NCBI RefSeq assembly: GCF_039528175.1
Contig: NZ_BAAALH010000001.1
Coordinates: forward strand, 310,001 to 374,000
Direction: 5' to 3'
Source: Citricoccus alkalitolerans
GTDB taxonomy: Bacteria; Actinomycetota; Actinomycetes; Actinomycetales; Micrococcaceae
DNA length: 64,000 bases
The notes beneath the pieces are model-generated. The model made no database searches. It saw only the letters and a list, made by a program, of their open reading frames with translations, and had not been told where the DNA came from. This document shows positions 49,176 to 57,615 of the stretch, one piece after another. Both the position numbers and the translations under genes were made by a program. Each line of letters opens with the position of its first letter. The stretch's first letter is position 1.

Positions 49176-50678
49176 GTGGAGTGGTTCACCGAGATCCTGC
49201 CTGCCTGGCTCGCGGCCCCTGACGGAGAATGGGCACGGGAGATCCTGCAACGCGGGGTCGCAGCCCTGTATCTCATCGCGTTCCTGTCCACGCTAAACCA
49301 ATTCCGGCCCCTACTGGGGGAACGAGGGCTGCTGCCTGCCCCGGAACTGCTGGAGGCCGGACGGCAACGCGGCCCCACTCTCTTCCGCCGCTGGGGCTAC
49401 AGCGACCGTCGGCTGGTGATGCTGGCCGTCGTCGGGATGGCGGTCTCGGCACTCCTGGTGGCGGGGATTCCACAGACCGGGCCGCCGTGGCTGCCGCTCG
49501 CGCTGTTCCTGGGTCTCTACGGGCTGTACCTCTCCGTGGTGAACATCGGGCAGGTGTTCTATGGCTTCGGCTGGGAGATGCTGCTGCTCGAGGCCGGGTT
49601 CACGGTAGGCCTGCTCGGTTCCCAGCAGGTGCCGCCACCGGCCCCGGTGCTGATCCTCGTGGTCTGGTTGGTGTTCCGCCTCGAGTTCGGGGCCGGGATG
49701 ATCAAGATGCGCGGCGGCCCTGAATGGAGAGACCTCACCGCACTGGACTATCACCACCAGACGCAGCCGATGCCGAATCCGCTCAGCCGGCAGGCACACC
49801 TCAAGCCCCCGTGGTGGCACCGCTGCGAGGTGGTCGGCAACCACGTGGCCCAGCTGGGAGTCCCCTTCCTGCTCTTCCTGCCCCAGCCTGTGGCATCGAT
49901 TGGTGCCGGAGCGATCATCCTGACCCAGCTGTGGCTCGTGGCGACCGGCAACTTCGCCTGGCTGAACTGGGCCACGATCGTCCTCGCCGCCGCGGCCCTC
50001 GGCGACTCGGTGCTGCACCGCCTCATCCCGGCCCTGCCGGCGGATCTCGGCGCAGACACCGCGATGGAGGCAGGGACGGCGAGCGGAGGGTCTGCCACCG
50101 GTATCCCCGTGTACTGGACCGTGATCGTCCTCGCCGGATCGGCGGCCCTGATCGTGGCCTCCGTGCCGGCCCTGCGGAACCTGTTCTCCCGCCGCCAGCT
50201 GATGAACGCCTCCTTCAACCGGTGGCAGCTGGGCAACGCCTACGGTGCCTTCGGGTCTGTGACCCGGCAACGGATCGAGATCATCATCGAGGCCACCGAG
50301 ACGGGCTCCGGAGACCATCCGCCGGAGGACGAGGCCGAGTGGCGGCCCTACGGGTTCAAGGGCAAGCCCGGTGACGTGCGGCGCCGGCCGCGGCAATGGG
50401 CGCCCTACCATCTGCGGCTGGACTGGATGATGTGGTTCCTTCCGCTCAGTGGTCTCCACCAGCGGTGGTTCCACACCCTGTTGGCTCGGCTGCTGGTGGC
50501 GGACCCGGCCGTGTTGCGGCTGTTGCGACAGGATCCCTGCGCCGGCCGCCCTCCGAGGTTCATCCGCGTGAGGTCCTTTCGGTACCGCTTTGCCACGCGC
50601 GCGGAGCGCCGGGAGACCGGCCACTACTGGATGCGCGACGACGGCCGGATCGTCATCGGGCCCGTCGCCGCCCGCTAG
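49176..50678 (+). CDS. Lipase maturation factor (LMF)-family membrane protein
   Basis: 500 aa with about eight hydrophobic segments and a C-terminal soluble region from roughly residue 340. The family traits are Y-L-I-A-F-L-S-T-L-N-Q-F-R-P-L-L-G near the start, Y-G-F-G-W-E-M-L-L-L-E-A-G-F, F-R-L-E-F-G-A-G-M-I-K-M-R-G, and W-A-P-Y-H-L-R-L-D-W-M-M-W-F near the end. Bacterial function is not established; animal relatives fold lipases. TAGGAT (49163-49168) lies seven bases before the GTG, overlapping the end of the GT4 gene. Confidence 0.88.
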   Translation: MEWFTEILPAWLAAPDGEWAREILQRGVAALYLIAFLSTLNQFRPLLGERGLLPAPELLEAGRQRGPTLFRRWGYSDRRLVMLAVVGMAVSALLVAGIPQTGPPWLPLALFLGLYGLYLSVVNIGQVFYGFGWEMLLLEAGFTVGLLGSQQVPPPAPVLILVVWLVFRLEFGAGMIKMRGGPEWRDLTALDYHHQTQPMPNPLSRQAHLKPPWWHRCEVVGNHVAQLGVPFLLFLPQPVASIGAGAIILTQLWLVATGNFAWLNWATIVLAAAALGDSVLHRLIPALPADLGADTAMEAGTASGGSATGIPVYWTVIVLAGSAALIVASVPALRNLFSRRQLMNASFNRWQLGNAYGAFGSVTRQRIEIIIEATETGSGDHPPEDEAEWRPYGFKGKPGDVRRRPRQWAPYHLRLDWMMWFLPLSGLHQRWFHTLLARLLVADPAVLRLLRQDPCAGRPPRFIRVRSFRYRFATRAERRETGHYWMRDDGRIVIGPVAAR

Positions 50679-50715
50679 GATGGACACTTGCGCGCCCGGC
50701 ACAGCCGCGCGCCGA

Positions 50716-50789
50716 GGGGCGTTAGCTCAGTTGGTCAGAGCAGGGGACTCATAATCCCTGGGTCGCGGGTTCAAGTCCCGCACGCCCTA
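50716..50789 (+). tRNA. tRNA-Met (anticodon CAT, elongator type)
   Basis: 74-nt cloverleaf. Acceptor GGGGCGT pairs with ACGCCCT (first pair G-U), the discriminator is A, the D-stem is GCTC, the anticodon loop holds CTCATAA, and the T-arm is GCGGG-TTCAAGT-CCCGC. The loop context (CTCATAATC) is that of elongator tRNA-Met, not initiator. tRNA-Ile2 with a modified C34 cannot be excluded by sequence alone. The CCA end is not encoded. Confidence 0.9.
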
Positions 50790-50825
50790 CCCATCACCGC
50801 ACGCGATCAGCAGACGATCGATTCG

Positions 50826-51995
50826 TCAGTAGTAGCGTCCTGCCTGCGGGAGCATGTTGTACGGGCTGTAGTTGATGCTGGTGATGGACATGCCCTCCTT
50901 CTCGTTCCGCGCATGGGCGATCTTGCCGCCCCCGATCACCACGGCGATGTGATAGACCCCGGAACCGGCGCCGTTGTTGGACCAATAGACCAGATCTCCG
51001 GGCTTCGCCTGGGCCACGGGCACATAGGATGTGGCTGCGCCGTGCTGGGCCCTCGCGGTGCGGGGAAGAGACTGCCCGGCGGCCTTGAAGGCATCCACGG
51101 TGAACCCTGAGCAGTCGTACTCCCAGGGCCCGTTGCCGCCCCACTTATACTTCGCGCGGGGATCGTTCGCCTTGGCGGTGGCCCAGGTGACGACCTTCGA
51201 TGTCCAGGACGGGGCTGTGGTGGAGGGCTTGTCTGTCTGATTCGGCAACGGGCTCATGGCTGGGGTAGTGACGTCGCCCCGGTGGCCGATGAAGCGGTGG
51301 GCGTTCTGGAGCATGATGGCGGTCTCGCCGCGCGTAATGCTCTGCTGCGGTTGGAAGGTGCCGTCTGCGTAGCCACGGGCGATGCCGTTCGCCTGCAGCC
51401 AGCTGGCCTCGTGGTAGAAGGACGTGGACCAGCGCATGTCCTCGAAGGGGGAGAAATTCGGGCCCTTGGCCGTAGCCCCGGCCAGCCGATAGATGAAGGC
51501 TGCCATCTCGCCGCGGGTGATGTCCCGGGTCACACCGAACGATCGATCGGCGTTGCCCGAGGTCACGCCAGCCTGGGCCATCCAGGTGATCGGACCGGAA
51601 TAGTACTGACCCGTTGCGGGCACGTCGGTGAAGTACTTTTTCTCGTTCTGGATGTACTTCGGCGTGACCTGGCGGAAGAGGAAGGTGGCCACCTCGGCCC
51701 GGGTGATGTTCTGGTACAGGCCATAGCTGCCATTGGCGTAGCCCGTGGCAATCCCGTTGCAGTACACCCAGGTCACCGCGGGGTAGTACGTCTTGTTGGT
51801 CGTCTTGACGTCAGAGAAGGAGGACGAGGAGCACTGGGCGGCCGCGGCCGGTGACGCCGTCGTCACCTCCGCCGTCACGCCAGCGGCGGCGGCGGAGGCC
51901 ACCAGGGCCGTCGCGCCGATGAAGGCTGCCAAGCGGTGCCGGAAGGGCCGTTGCGCGCGGGGTGGCGAGACGGCGGGGCGAGCGGATGAAGACAC
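50826..51995 (-). CDS. Secreted SLH-domain NlpC/P60 cell-wall hydrolase
   Basis: 389 aa. The signal peptide (about 1-52) has a basic start, a hydrophobic A-A-F-I-G-A-T-A-L-V-A-S-A-A-A-A core and A-A-A-A-Q. Three S-layer-homology modules follow (about 55-110, 118-175, 180-240), each with G-x-x-x-G-x-x-D/N-G-x-x-x ... I-T-R-G/A-E motifs (for example G-Y-A-D-G-T-F-Q-P-Q-Q-S-I-T-R-G-E). The NlpC/P60 domain (about 270-389) has Y-D-C-S-G-F (Cys), Y-H-I-A-V-V (His) and H-A-R-N-E. It probably binds wall polymers and cuts peptidoglycan stems. GTG 51995 has AAGGGG just upstream. Confidence 0.92.
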   Translation of the reverse strand: MSSSARPAVSPPRAQRPFRHRLAAFIGATALVASAAAAGVTAEVTTASPAAAAQCSSSSFSDVKTTNKTYYPAVTWVYCNGIATGYANGSYGLYQNITRAEVATFLFRQVTPKYIQNEKKYFTDVPATGQYYSGPITWMAQAGVTSGNADRSFGVTRDITRGEMAAFIYRLAGATAKGPNFSPFEDMRWSTSFYHEASWLQANGIARGYADGTFQPQQSITRGETAIMLQNAHRFIGHRGDVTTPAMSPLPNQTDKPSTTAPSWTSKVVTWATAKANDPRAKYKWGGNGPWEYDCSGFTVDAFKAAGQSLPRTARAQHGAATSYVPVAQAKPGDLVYWSNNGAGSGVYHIAVVIGGGKIAHARNEKEGMSITSINYSPYNMLPQAGRYY

Positions 51996-52053
51996 AGTGG
52001 TCCCCTTCAAGGTGCGATCACGAGCATGACAGGTCCCACGCCGGACAAGCCGT

Positions 52054-52075
52054 GTCCAGGGAAAGTCCAGGGAAA
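52054..52075. repeat. 11-bp perfect tandem duplication
   Basis: GTCCAGGGAAA occurs twice back to back, 59 bp upstream of the SLH-NlpC/P60 start. It could be a regulator site or a slippage product. The rest of the 258-bp gap to the divergent GT4 gene shows no riboswitch I can recognise. Confidence 0.4.
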
Positions 52076-52253
52076 GAGGCGCGGAGGCGGCGGTCCACCG
52101 GCGGGTCAGGAGCTACCCGGCCGGGAGACATCAGCCAGGAGTCAGGATATCGCACTGTTATGGAACTGACACCTCAAGATCCCACGCTTCCCTGGAGATA
52201 TATGCCTCAGGCGCCTCACCGACCTGGGCCCTGCCGCCCGGTACGGTGGAACC

Positions 52254-53492
52254 GTGCCAGCCCCCGAGACTTCCGCGACCTCCCAGGTCCCCTCAGCAGC
52301 CCGAGCCACGGGCGTTTCGCAACGACGCCCCGTCCGCCTGTTCATGGACGCCCGCTACACGCGGATCGGATTCCATGACGGCATCTCGCGCTACGGTGCC
52401 AGCCTCATTGCCGCGGCCGCACGCCTCGCTCCGACGGTGGAGGTCACCATGATCATCTCGGACGAGGCCCAGCTGGACATGTTGCCGGCAGGATTGCCGT
52501 GGGTGAAGGTGACGGACCCGACCTCCCCGGCCGAACCGTTCCTGGCCCGGCAGCTCAATCCGCACCGGCCGGACATCGTCTTCTCGCCCATGCAGACTAT
52601 GGGTTCCGCAGGCAGGGAGTACGGCCTGATCCTGACCCTGCACGACTTGATCTACTATCAGCACCGCACCCCGCCGGCGGACATGCCGGGGCCGATCAAG
52701 GTGCTCTGGCGGGCCTTCCACCTGGCCTACTGGCCCCAACGGTGGGTCCTGGACCGGGCCGACGCCGTGGCCACCGTCTCCGAGACCACCCGCACGCTGA
52801 TGCGGCGTCACCGGCTCACCCGGCGTGAGATCCGCATCATCGGCAACGCGCCGCAGCCAGTGGGCCGGCCCCGTGATCCGGAGCGGGCCCCGGACCTGTC
52901 GCTGGTCTACATGGGCTCGTTCATGGACTACAAGAACGTGCAGACCCTCATCCGGGCCATGGTCCACCTGCCCGGCTATCGACTTCACCTGCTCTCCAGG
53001 ATCTCCGCTGACCGGGAACGCGAGCTCAGGGAGGTGGCCCGCACAGCAGGTACCGAGGAGGAGGCGGTGGTCTTCCACCACGGCACCACGGACGAGGACT
53101 ACGTTGAGCTGTTGCGCTCAGCCACCGCGCTCGTGACCCTCTCCCGGGCAGAGGGCTACGGCCTGCCCCTCGCCGAGGCCATGGCGCAGGGCACCCCGGT
53201 GGTGGTCTCGGATGCGGAGATCTTCCGGGAGATCGGCGGGCCCGACGGCGGCGCCGCCAGGTTCGTGACCCTCGGTCCTTCCGCCCCGGGTGGGGGAGCG
53301 GCAGCCCACCCGGCCGACACCTCGCCGGTCGAGCTGGCGGCCCGGGTCCGTGAGCTGGAGGATCCTGAGGTCTTCGCCTCGGCCTCCCGAGCGGCGGCCG
53401 AGCGTGCCGGCCTGTTCAGCTGGGATGCCTCCGCACGAGCACTAGTGGACCTGGCCCGGGACATCGCCGATCGGCGGTCCCGTGCCGCATAG
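52254..53492 (+). CDS. GT4-family glycosyltransferase
   Basis: 412 aa. Recognisable by V-R-L-F-M-D-A-R-Y-T-R-I-G-F-H-D-G-I-S-R-Y at the start and L-T-L-H-D-L-I-Y-Y. In the C-domain are V-Y-M-G-S-F-M-D-Y-K-N-V-Q-T-L-I and S-R-A-E-G-Y-G-L-P-L-A-E-A-M-A-Q-G-T-P-V-V, the E-x7-E region. Retaining sugar transferase; donor and acceptor unknown. An Ala/Gly/Pro insertion (about 340-358) is unusual. TACGGT (52242-52247) ends six bases before the GTG: probably leaderless. It is divergent from the SLH hydrolase gene, so wall-polymer decoration is a reasonable guess. Confidence 0.87.
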   Translation: MPAPETSATSQVPSAARATGVSQRRPVRLFMDARYTRIGFHDGISRYGASLIAAAARLAPTVEVTMIISDEAQLDMLPAGLPWVKVTDPTSPAEPFLARQLNPHRPDIVFSPMQTMGSAGREYGLILTLHDLIYYQHRTPPADMPGPIKVLWRAFHLAYWPQRWVLDRADAVATVSETTRTLMRRHRLTRREIRIIGNAPQPVGRPRDPERAPDLSLVYMGSFMDYKNVQTLIRAMVHLPGYRLHLLSRISADRERELREVARTAGTEEEAVVFHHGTTDEDYVELLRSATALVTLSRAEGYGLPLAEAMAQGTPVVVSDAEIFREIGGPDGGAARFVTLGPSAPGGGAAAHPADTSPVELAARVRELEDPEVFASASRAAAERAGLFSWDASARALVDLARDIADRRSRAA

Positions 53493-53498
53493 CAGTCC

Positions 53499-54191
53499 CT
53501 ACCGCGGTGGCCCACCCTCGAGGGGCCACAGGATCGACGGTCCGGACCAGCCCAGCAGCACCAGCGGGTCGAGGTAGCGGTCCCAGGCCGAGCCGTCGAC
53601 CACCCAGCCGTCCGGCACGCGCACACCCCAGTGGACGCAACGCTGGGGGCAGTGCCCCGTCGCGGTGCCGGTTTCCTGACCACCGTCACCGGCACCGCCA
53701 CCGTCGCCATCCCCGTCACTCTGGCCCGGCCCCAAGGTGCCCAGCAGCTCGCCGGCCTCCACGTGGTCCCCGACCGACCAGTGCGCCGCGGCCGTGACCG
53801 GTTCCAGACTGGAGAGCATGCCGTCGGCGTGGGCGAGTGTGATGACGGGTCGCCCTGCCACCCGTCCGGCGAAGCGCACTGTCCCGGCTCCGGGTGCCAC
53901 CACCTCGTCCCCTGTCGCCGCCCAGTCCACGCCGCGGTGGCCGGCCGCCCACGGTTCCGGGGGAGGCTCAAAGACCCGCAGGACCGCGCCCGAGGTGGGC
54001 GGCACCCAGTCGTTCACCACCTCGGTCGCCGGGGCGGCCTGCGGCGAGGGTGTCACCAGTGCCGCCGTCGTGATCGGCGGTCCGACAGCCGGGGCGGTCA
54101 GCCCCAGGGTTGCGAGACCGAGCAGGCGCAGCACCAGGGGGAGCCGGGCGCCGCCGCCGGCGGGGAGGGTGGGCCAGGACCAAAGTGACAT
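53499..54191 (-). CDS. M23-family metallopeptidase-like protein (LytM type)
   Basis: 230 aa, exported: an N-terminal hydrophobic segment (about 16-45) is followed by a short linker. The M23 core is G-H-R-G-V-D-W-A (His/Asp metal ligands), V-V-A-P-G-A-G-T-V-R-F-A-G, and C-V-H-W-G-V-R. The final motif has Cys where the H-x-H pair usually begins, leaving one His ligand there; many actinobacterial relatives read L-H-W-G-V-R. An Asp/Gly-rich loop (about 157-175) interrupts the core. An M23 gene beside rpsB is a conserved actinobacterial arrangement. Endopeptidase activity is uncertain. Confidence 0.83.
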   Translation of the reverse strand: MSLWSWPTLPAGGGARLPLVLRLLGLATLGLTAPAVGPPITTAALVTPSPQAAPATEVVNDWVPPTSGAVLRVFEPPPEPWAAGHRGVDWAATGDEVVAPGAGTVRFAGRVAGRPVITLAHADGMLSSLEPVTAAAHWSVGDHVEAGELLGTLGPGQSDGDGDGGGAGDGGQETGTATGHCPQRCVHWGVRVPDGWVVDGSAWDRYLDPLVLLGWSGPSILWPLEGGPPR

Positions 54192-54622
54192 GGCTCCAGA
54201 CTGGGGTGCCGGCGCCGTGCGTGGGTGGTGGGGCGGCCTGCTGGTGGATGGGCACGTCGGACCGGTTCCCTGTGGAGGAGTGAAGCAGAACCGCCAGGGA
54301 CCGGACCGTTTCGCAAGCAGGAGATCCGGAATTGGCAGGGCAGACCGGACGCCGGCCGGTTCGGAGCATGGATCCGGCTGGGGTAAGATTGGTCCAGCAG
54401 TTGTGTGCCCTTGCCGTCAGTCATGACGTGCGGGAGCGCCGCTGACTACGCGTATGACTGATGCCGGCCCCCACGGGTTCGGCAGGTTCCCACCATCGGT
54501 CCCGAACACCCGCTGAGCGGGTGCCACGGGTCAGCGTCGGGAATGCCGGGTTCGCCCGCAGAACATGCCAGGGACCGGACCACCACGGAACGGTCGTCAA
54601 CCGACAACATACAAGGAGCGAC
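54192..54622. other. Gene-free region: rpsB promoter and long leader
   Basis: About 430 bp without a convincing ORF between the divergent M23 and rpsB genes. TAAGAT (54385-54390) is the best -10 for rpsB and would give a leader of about 225 nt, long enough for S2 autoregulation. For the minus-strand M23 gene, CAGTCT lies six bases before the ATG. I see no known riboswitch. Confidence 0.45.
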
Positions 54623-55576
54623 ATGCCTGTCGTCACCATGCGCCAGCTGCTGGACTCCGGCGTCCACTTCGGACACCAGACCCGCCGTTGGAACCCCAAG
54701 ATGAAGCGCTTCATCTTCACCGAGCGCAACGGCATCTACATCATCGACCTGCAGCAGTCCCTGTCCTACATCGACCGGGCCTTCGAGTTCGTCAAGGAGA
54801 CGGTGGCCCACGGTGGCACCATCCTCTTCGTCGGCACCAAGAAGCAGGGTCAGGAAGCCATCGCCGAGCAGGCCACCCGCGTGGGCATGCCCTACGTCAA
54901 CCACCGTTGGCTCGGTGGCATGCTCACCAACTTCGCCACGGTCTCCAAGCGCGTGCAGCGCATGAAGGAGCTCGAGGAGATCGACTTCGAGGACGTCGCC
55001 GGTTCCGGCCACACCAAGAAGGAGCTCCTCCTGCTGCAGCGCGAGCTGACCAAGCTCGAGTCCAACCTCGGTGGTATCCGCAACATGACCCGGACCCCCT
55101 CTGCGGTCTGGATTGTGGACACCAAGAAGGAGCACCTCGCCGTGGACGAGGCCCAGAAGCTGGGCATTCCCGTGGTCGCCATCCTGGACACCAACTGTGA
55201 TCCCGACGAGGTCACCTACCCGATCCCGGGCAACGACGACGCGATCCGCTCCGTCAACCTGCTGACCCGCGTGGTTGCCGACGCCGTGGCCGAGGGCCTC
55301 ATCGCCCGCAACCAGGGCAAGTCCGGCGGCCAGGCCGCCGAAGAGCCGATGGCGGAGTGGGAGCGCGAGCTCCTCGAGCAGCACCAGGCCGAGCAGGCCG
55401 CAGCTCCGGAGGCCGGCCCCGCCACGGGCGGCATGTCCTCTCCGCAGGGCGAGCAGGCGGCCCAGGCCGACGTCGAGGCCGCGCAGGACGTTCCGGCTTC
55501 CGCGGGCGCCTCTGAGGTGGCCGAGGCCGCCGAGGGCACCGAGGCACCGGCAGCAGAGGCCCCCGAGGCCAAGTGA
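54623..55576 (+). CDS. rpsB: 30S ribosomal protein S2
   Basis: 317 aa. Classic S2 sequence: M-R-Q-L-L-D-S-G-V-H-F-G-H-Q-T-R-R-W-N-P-K-M, F-V-G-T-K-K-Q-G-Q-E-A-I, N-H-R-W-L-G-G-M-L-T-N-F, and P-I-P-G-N-D-D-A-I-R-S-V-N-L. After residue 225 a Glu/Ala/Gln-rich tail of about 90 residues extends beyond bacterial S2 norms; such tails are common in this order. AAGGAG precedes the ATG. First gene of rpsB-tsf-pyrH-frr-cdsA. Confidence 0.97.
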   Translation: MPVVTMRQLLDSGVHFGHQTRRWNPKMKRFIFTERNGIYIIDLQQSLSYIDRAFEFVKETVAHGGTILFVGTKKQGQEAIAEQATRVGMPYVNHRWLGGMLTNFATVSKRVQRMKELEEIDFEDVAGSGHTKKELLLLQRELTKLESNLGGIRNMTRTPSAVWIVDTKKEHLAVDEAQKLGIPVVAILDTNCDPDEVTYPIPGNDDAIRSVNLLTRVVADAVAEGLIARNQGKSGGQAAEEPMAEWERELLEQHQAEQAAAPEAGPATGGMSSPQGEQAAQADVEAAQDVPASAGASEVAEAAEGTEAPAAEAPEAK

Positions 55577-55584
55577 TCCACCAC

Positions 55585-55592
55585 NNNNNNNN
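55585..55592. other. Assembly gap (8 Ns)
   Basis: Eight undetermined bases in the rpsB-tsf intergenic region. The true gap length may differ. The flanks are GC-rich and a hairpin follows directly, so a sequencing stop at secondary structure is likely. Confidence 0.98.
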
Positions 55593-55595
55593 GTC

Positions 55596-55616
55596 TGCCC
55601 GGGCCAGGTCCGGGCA
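55596..55616. terminator. Hairpin between rpsB and tsf
   Basis: TGCCCGG and CCGGGCA form a perfect 7-bp stem with a 7-nt loop, right after the Ns. The full structure may extend into the gap. Probably an attenuator or processing site, since tsf has no obvious separate promoter. Confidence 0.5.
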
Positions 55617-55681
55617 CCAGAACCAAGCACCACAACACCACTTCGGGACAATCCCGCTACAGGTAAGGATGGGTACCAGGC

Positions 55682-56518
55682 ATGGCGAACTACACCGCAG
55701 CTGACATCAAGGCCCTGCGCGAGCGCACCGGCGCCGGAATGATGGACGTCAAGAAGGCGCTCGACGAGGCCAATGGCGACAGCGACAAGGCGATCGAGAT
55801 CATCCGCGTGAAGGGCCTCAAGGGCGCCACCAAGCGCGAGGGCCGTGCGGCCGTCGAGGGCCTGGTCGCTGCCGCCGTCAAGGACGGCACCGGCGTCATG
55901 GTCGAGGTCAACTGCGAGACTGACTTCGTCGCCAAGAACGAGAAGTTCATCGAGCTGGGCAACGTCGTCCTCGAGCAGGCCGTCTCCACCGGTGCAGCCG
56001 ATCTCGAGGCACTGTTGGCCTCAGAGTTCAACGGCCGCACCCTTGGCGAGCACGTCGTCGACGAAGGCGCTGTCCTCGGCGAGAAGGTCGTCGTCCGCCG
56101 CATCGCCCGCGTGGAAGGTGCCTTCGTGGACGCCTACCTGCACAAGACCTCCAAGGACCTTCCCGCCCAGGTGGGCGTGCTGATGGCCGTGGACGCCGAC
56201 TCCGAGGCCGCGCAGGCCGCCGCTCACGACGTCGCCGTGCACACCGCCGCCTTCGCTCCGACCTACCTGTCCCGCGAGGACGTGCCGGCCGAGACCGTCG
56301 AGAACGAGCGTCGCATCGCCGACGAGACCGCCCGCGCCGAGGGCAAGCCGGAGCAGGCCATGGCCAAGATCGTCGAGGGCCGCCTGACCGGTTTCTTCAA
56401 GGAGATCGTGCTCGTGGACCAGCCGTTCGCCAAGGACCCGAAGCAGACCGTCGGCAAGGTCCTGACCGACGCCGGCACCGCCGTCGCCGGTTTTGCCCGC
56501 TTCCGCGTCGGCAACTGA
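55682..56518 (+). CDS. tsf: Elongation factor Ts
   Basis: 278 aa, the guanine-nucleotide exchange factor for EF-Tu. It has the N-terminal UBA-like domain (A-D-I-K-A-L-R-E-R-T-G-A-G-M-M-D-V-K-K-A-L) and the core T-D-F-V-A-K-N-E-K-F that contacts EF-Tu. The C-terminal half ends V-G-K-V-L-T-D-A-G. Normal length. It follows rpsB by 105 bp containing the assembly gap. A strong terminator lies between it and pyrH. Confidence 0.97.
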   Translation: MANYTAADIKALRERTGAGMMDVKKALDEANGDSDKAIEIIRVKGLKGATKREGRAAVEGLVAAAVKDGTGVMVEVNCETDFVAKNEKFIELGNVVLEQAVSTGAADLEALLASEFNGRTLGEHVVDEGAVLGEKVVVRRIARVEGAFVDAYLHKTSKDLPAQVGVLMAVDADSEAAQAAAHDVAVHTAAFAPTYLSREDVPAETVENERRIADETARAEGKPEQAMAKIVEGRLTGFFKEIVLVDQPFAKDPKQTVGKVLTDAGTAVAGFARFRVGN

Positions 56519-56584
56519 CCGACCCGCACGGCGGTCCCCCGCCCACGCGGTAGGATCGGACCGACCGCGCAGCGGACGAGTCTG

Positions 56585-56624
56585 AAAAGGGGGTGGTCAT
56601 CCAACATGGATGGCCACCCCCTTT
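56585..56624 (+). terminator. Terminator-like hairpin between tsf and pyrH
   Basis: AAAGGGGGTGG and CCACCCCCTTT (ends at 56585 and 56624) form an 11-bp stem; inner CATCC/GGATG extends it. It lies 67 bp after tsf and 76 bp before pyrH. A TAGGAT hexamer (56551-56556) upstream raises the possibility that it sits inside a pyrH leader as an attenuator. Confidence 0.75.
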
Positions 56625-56699
56625 GCTCTGCCCGACGAACCATCATCATGTGGTGCACCGTCACCACCGCCAGCCCCGATGAGCCCAGGAGGCCAGCCC

Positions 56700-57518
56700 A
56701 TGGAGAGCACTGACCAGCGAACCACCCCAGACATCCGGGACGCCACGTCCTTCAACGAGTCCCGGGATCTGCAGCAGGCCCAAGCCGGTGACACCCGCGG
56801 CAATCCCGGCCGGACCGAGAAGCGCCGGGTGCTGCTCAAGCTCTCCGGCGAGGTCTTCGGTGGCGGCAAGGTCGGCGTGGATCCGGACACGGTGCGCGGC
56901 ATGGCCGAGCAGATCGCCGACGCCCGGGGGGAGGTCGAGATCGCCATCGTCGTCGGCGGCGGCAACTTCTTCCGCGGAGCCGAGCTCTCCGAGAACGGCA
57001 TGGACCGCCGGCGTGCCGATTACATGGGCATGCTCGGCACTGTCATGAACTGTTTGGCACTGCAGGACTTCCTGGAACAGGCTGGTGTGTCCACCCGCGT
57101 CCAGTCCGCCATCCACATGGAACAGGTCGCCGAACCCTACATCCCCCTCCGCGCCATCCGGCACATGCAGAAGGGCCGAGTGGTGATCTTCGGGGCCGGC
57201 ACCGGCCTGCCGTACTTCTCCACGGACACCGTGGCCGCCCAGCGTGCCCTGGAGGTCGGCGCTGACGAGGTGCTCATGGCCAAGTCCGGCGTGGACGGCG
57301 TCTACACGGCAGACCCGAAGAAGGACCCCTCTGCACGCAAGTACGAGCACCTCACCTATGACGAGGCACTGTTGAACGACATCCGGGTGATGGACCAGAC
57401 CGCGATGACCATGTGCAAGGACAACGGCCTGTCCATGATGGTGTTCGGCATGGAGGGCCAGGGCAACGTCACCCAGGCCCTGCTGGGTGAGAGGATCGGC
57501 ACCACGGTCACCCTCTGA
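56700..57518 (+). CDS. pyrH: UMP kinase
   Basis: 272 aa; phosphorylates UMP to UDP as a hexamer of the amino-acid-kinase fold. It has V-L-L-K-L-S-G-E-V-F-G-G, V-V-G-G-G-N-F-F-R-G, D-Y-M-G-M-L-G-T-V-M-N, G-A-G-T-G-L-P-Y-F-S-T-D-T and A-K-S-G-V-D-G-V-Y-T-A-D-P. A 35-residue disordered N-terminus precedes the first strand; other bacterial PyrH proteins are about 235-245 aa. ATG 56700 has AGGAGG eight bases upstream. frr follows after 97 bp. Confidence 0.96.
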   Translation: MESTDQRTTPDIRDATSFNESRDLQQAQAGDTRGNPGRTEKRRVLLKLSGEVFGGGKVGVDPDTVRGMAEQIADARGEVEIAIVVGGGNFFRGAELSENGMDRRRADYMGMLGTVMNCLALQDFLEQAGVSTRVQSAIHMEQVAEPYIPLRAIRHMQKGRVVIFGAGTGLPYFSTDTVAAQRALEVGADEVLMAKSGVDGVYTADPKKDPSARKYEHLTYDEALLNDIRVMDQTAMTMCKDNGLSMMVFGMEGQGNVTQALLGERIGTTVTL

Positions 57519-57615
57519 CCTGCACCGCCGGCCCGTCCGGACCGCCTGCCTGGGACCGCCGCTCGAGCGGGTGTCCTAGGATTGACCACAACCGCACCAG
57601 AACCCAGGAGACAAC

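Noticed and set aside
52011..52253. Possible c-di-AMP (ydaO-type) riboswitch before the NlpC/P60 gene
   Set aside because: Such riboswitches often precede actinobacterial wall hydrolases, so I looked, but the conserved aptamer segments are absent.
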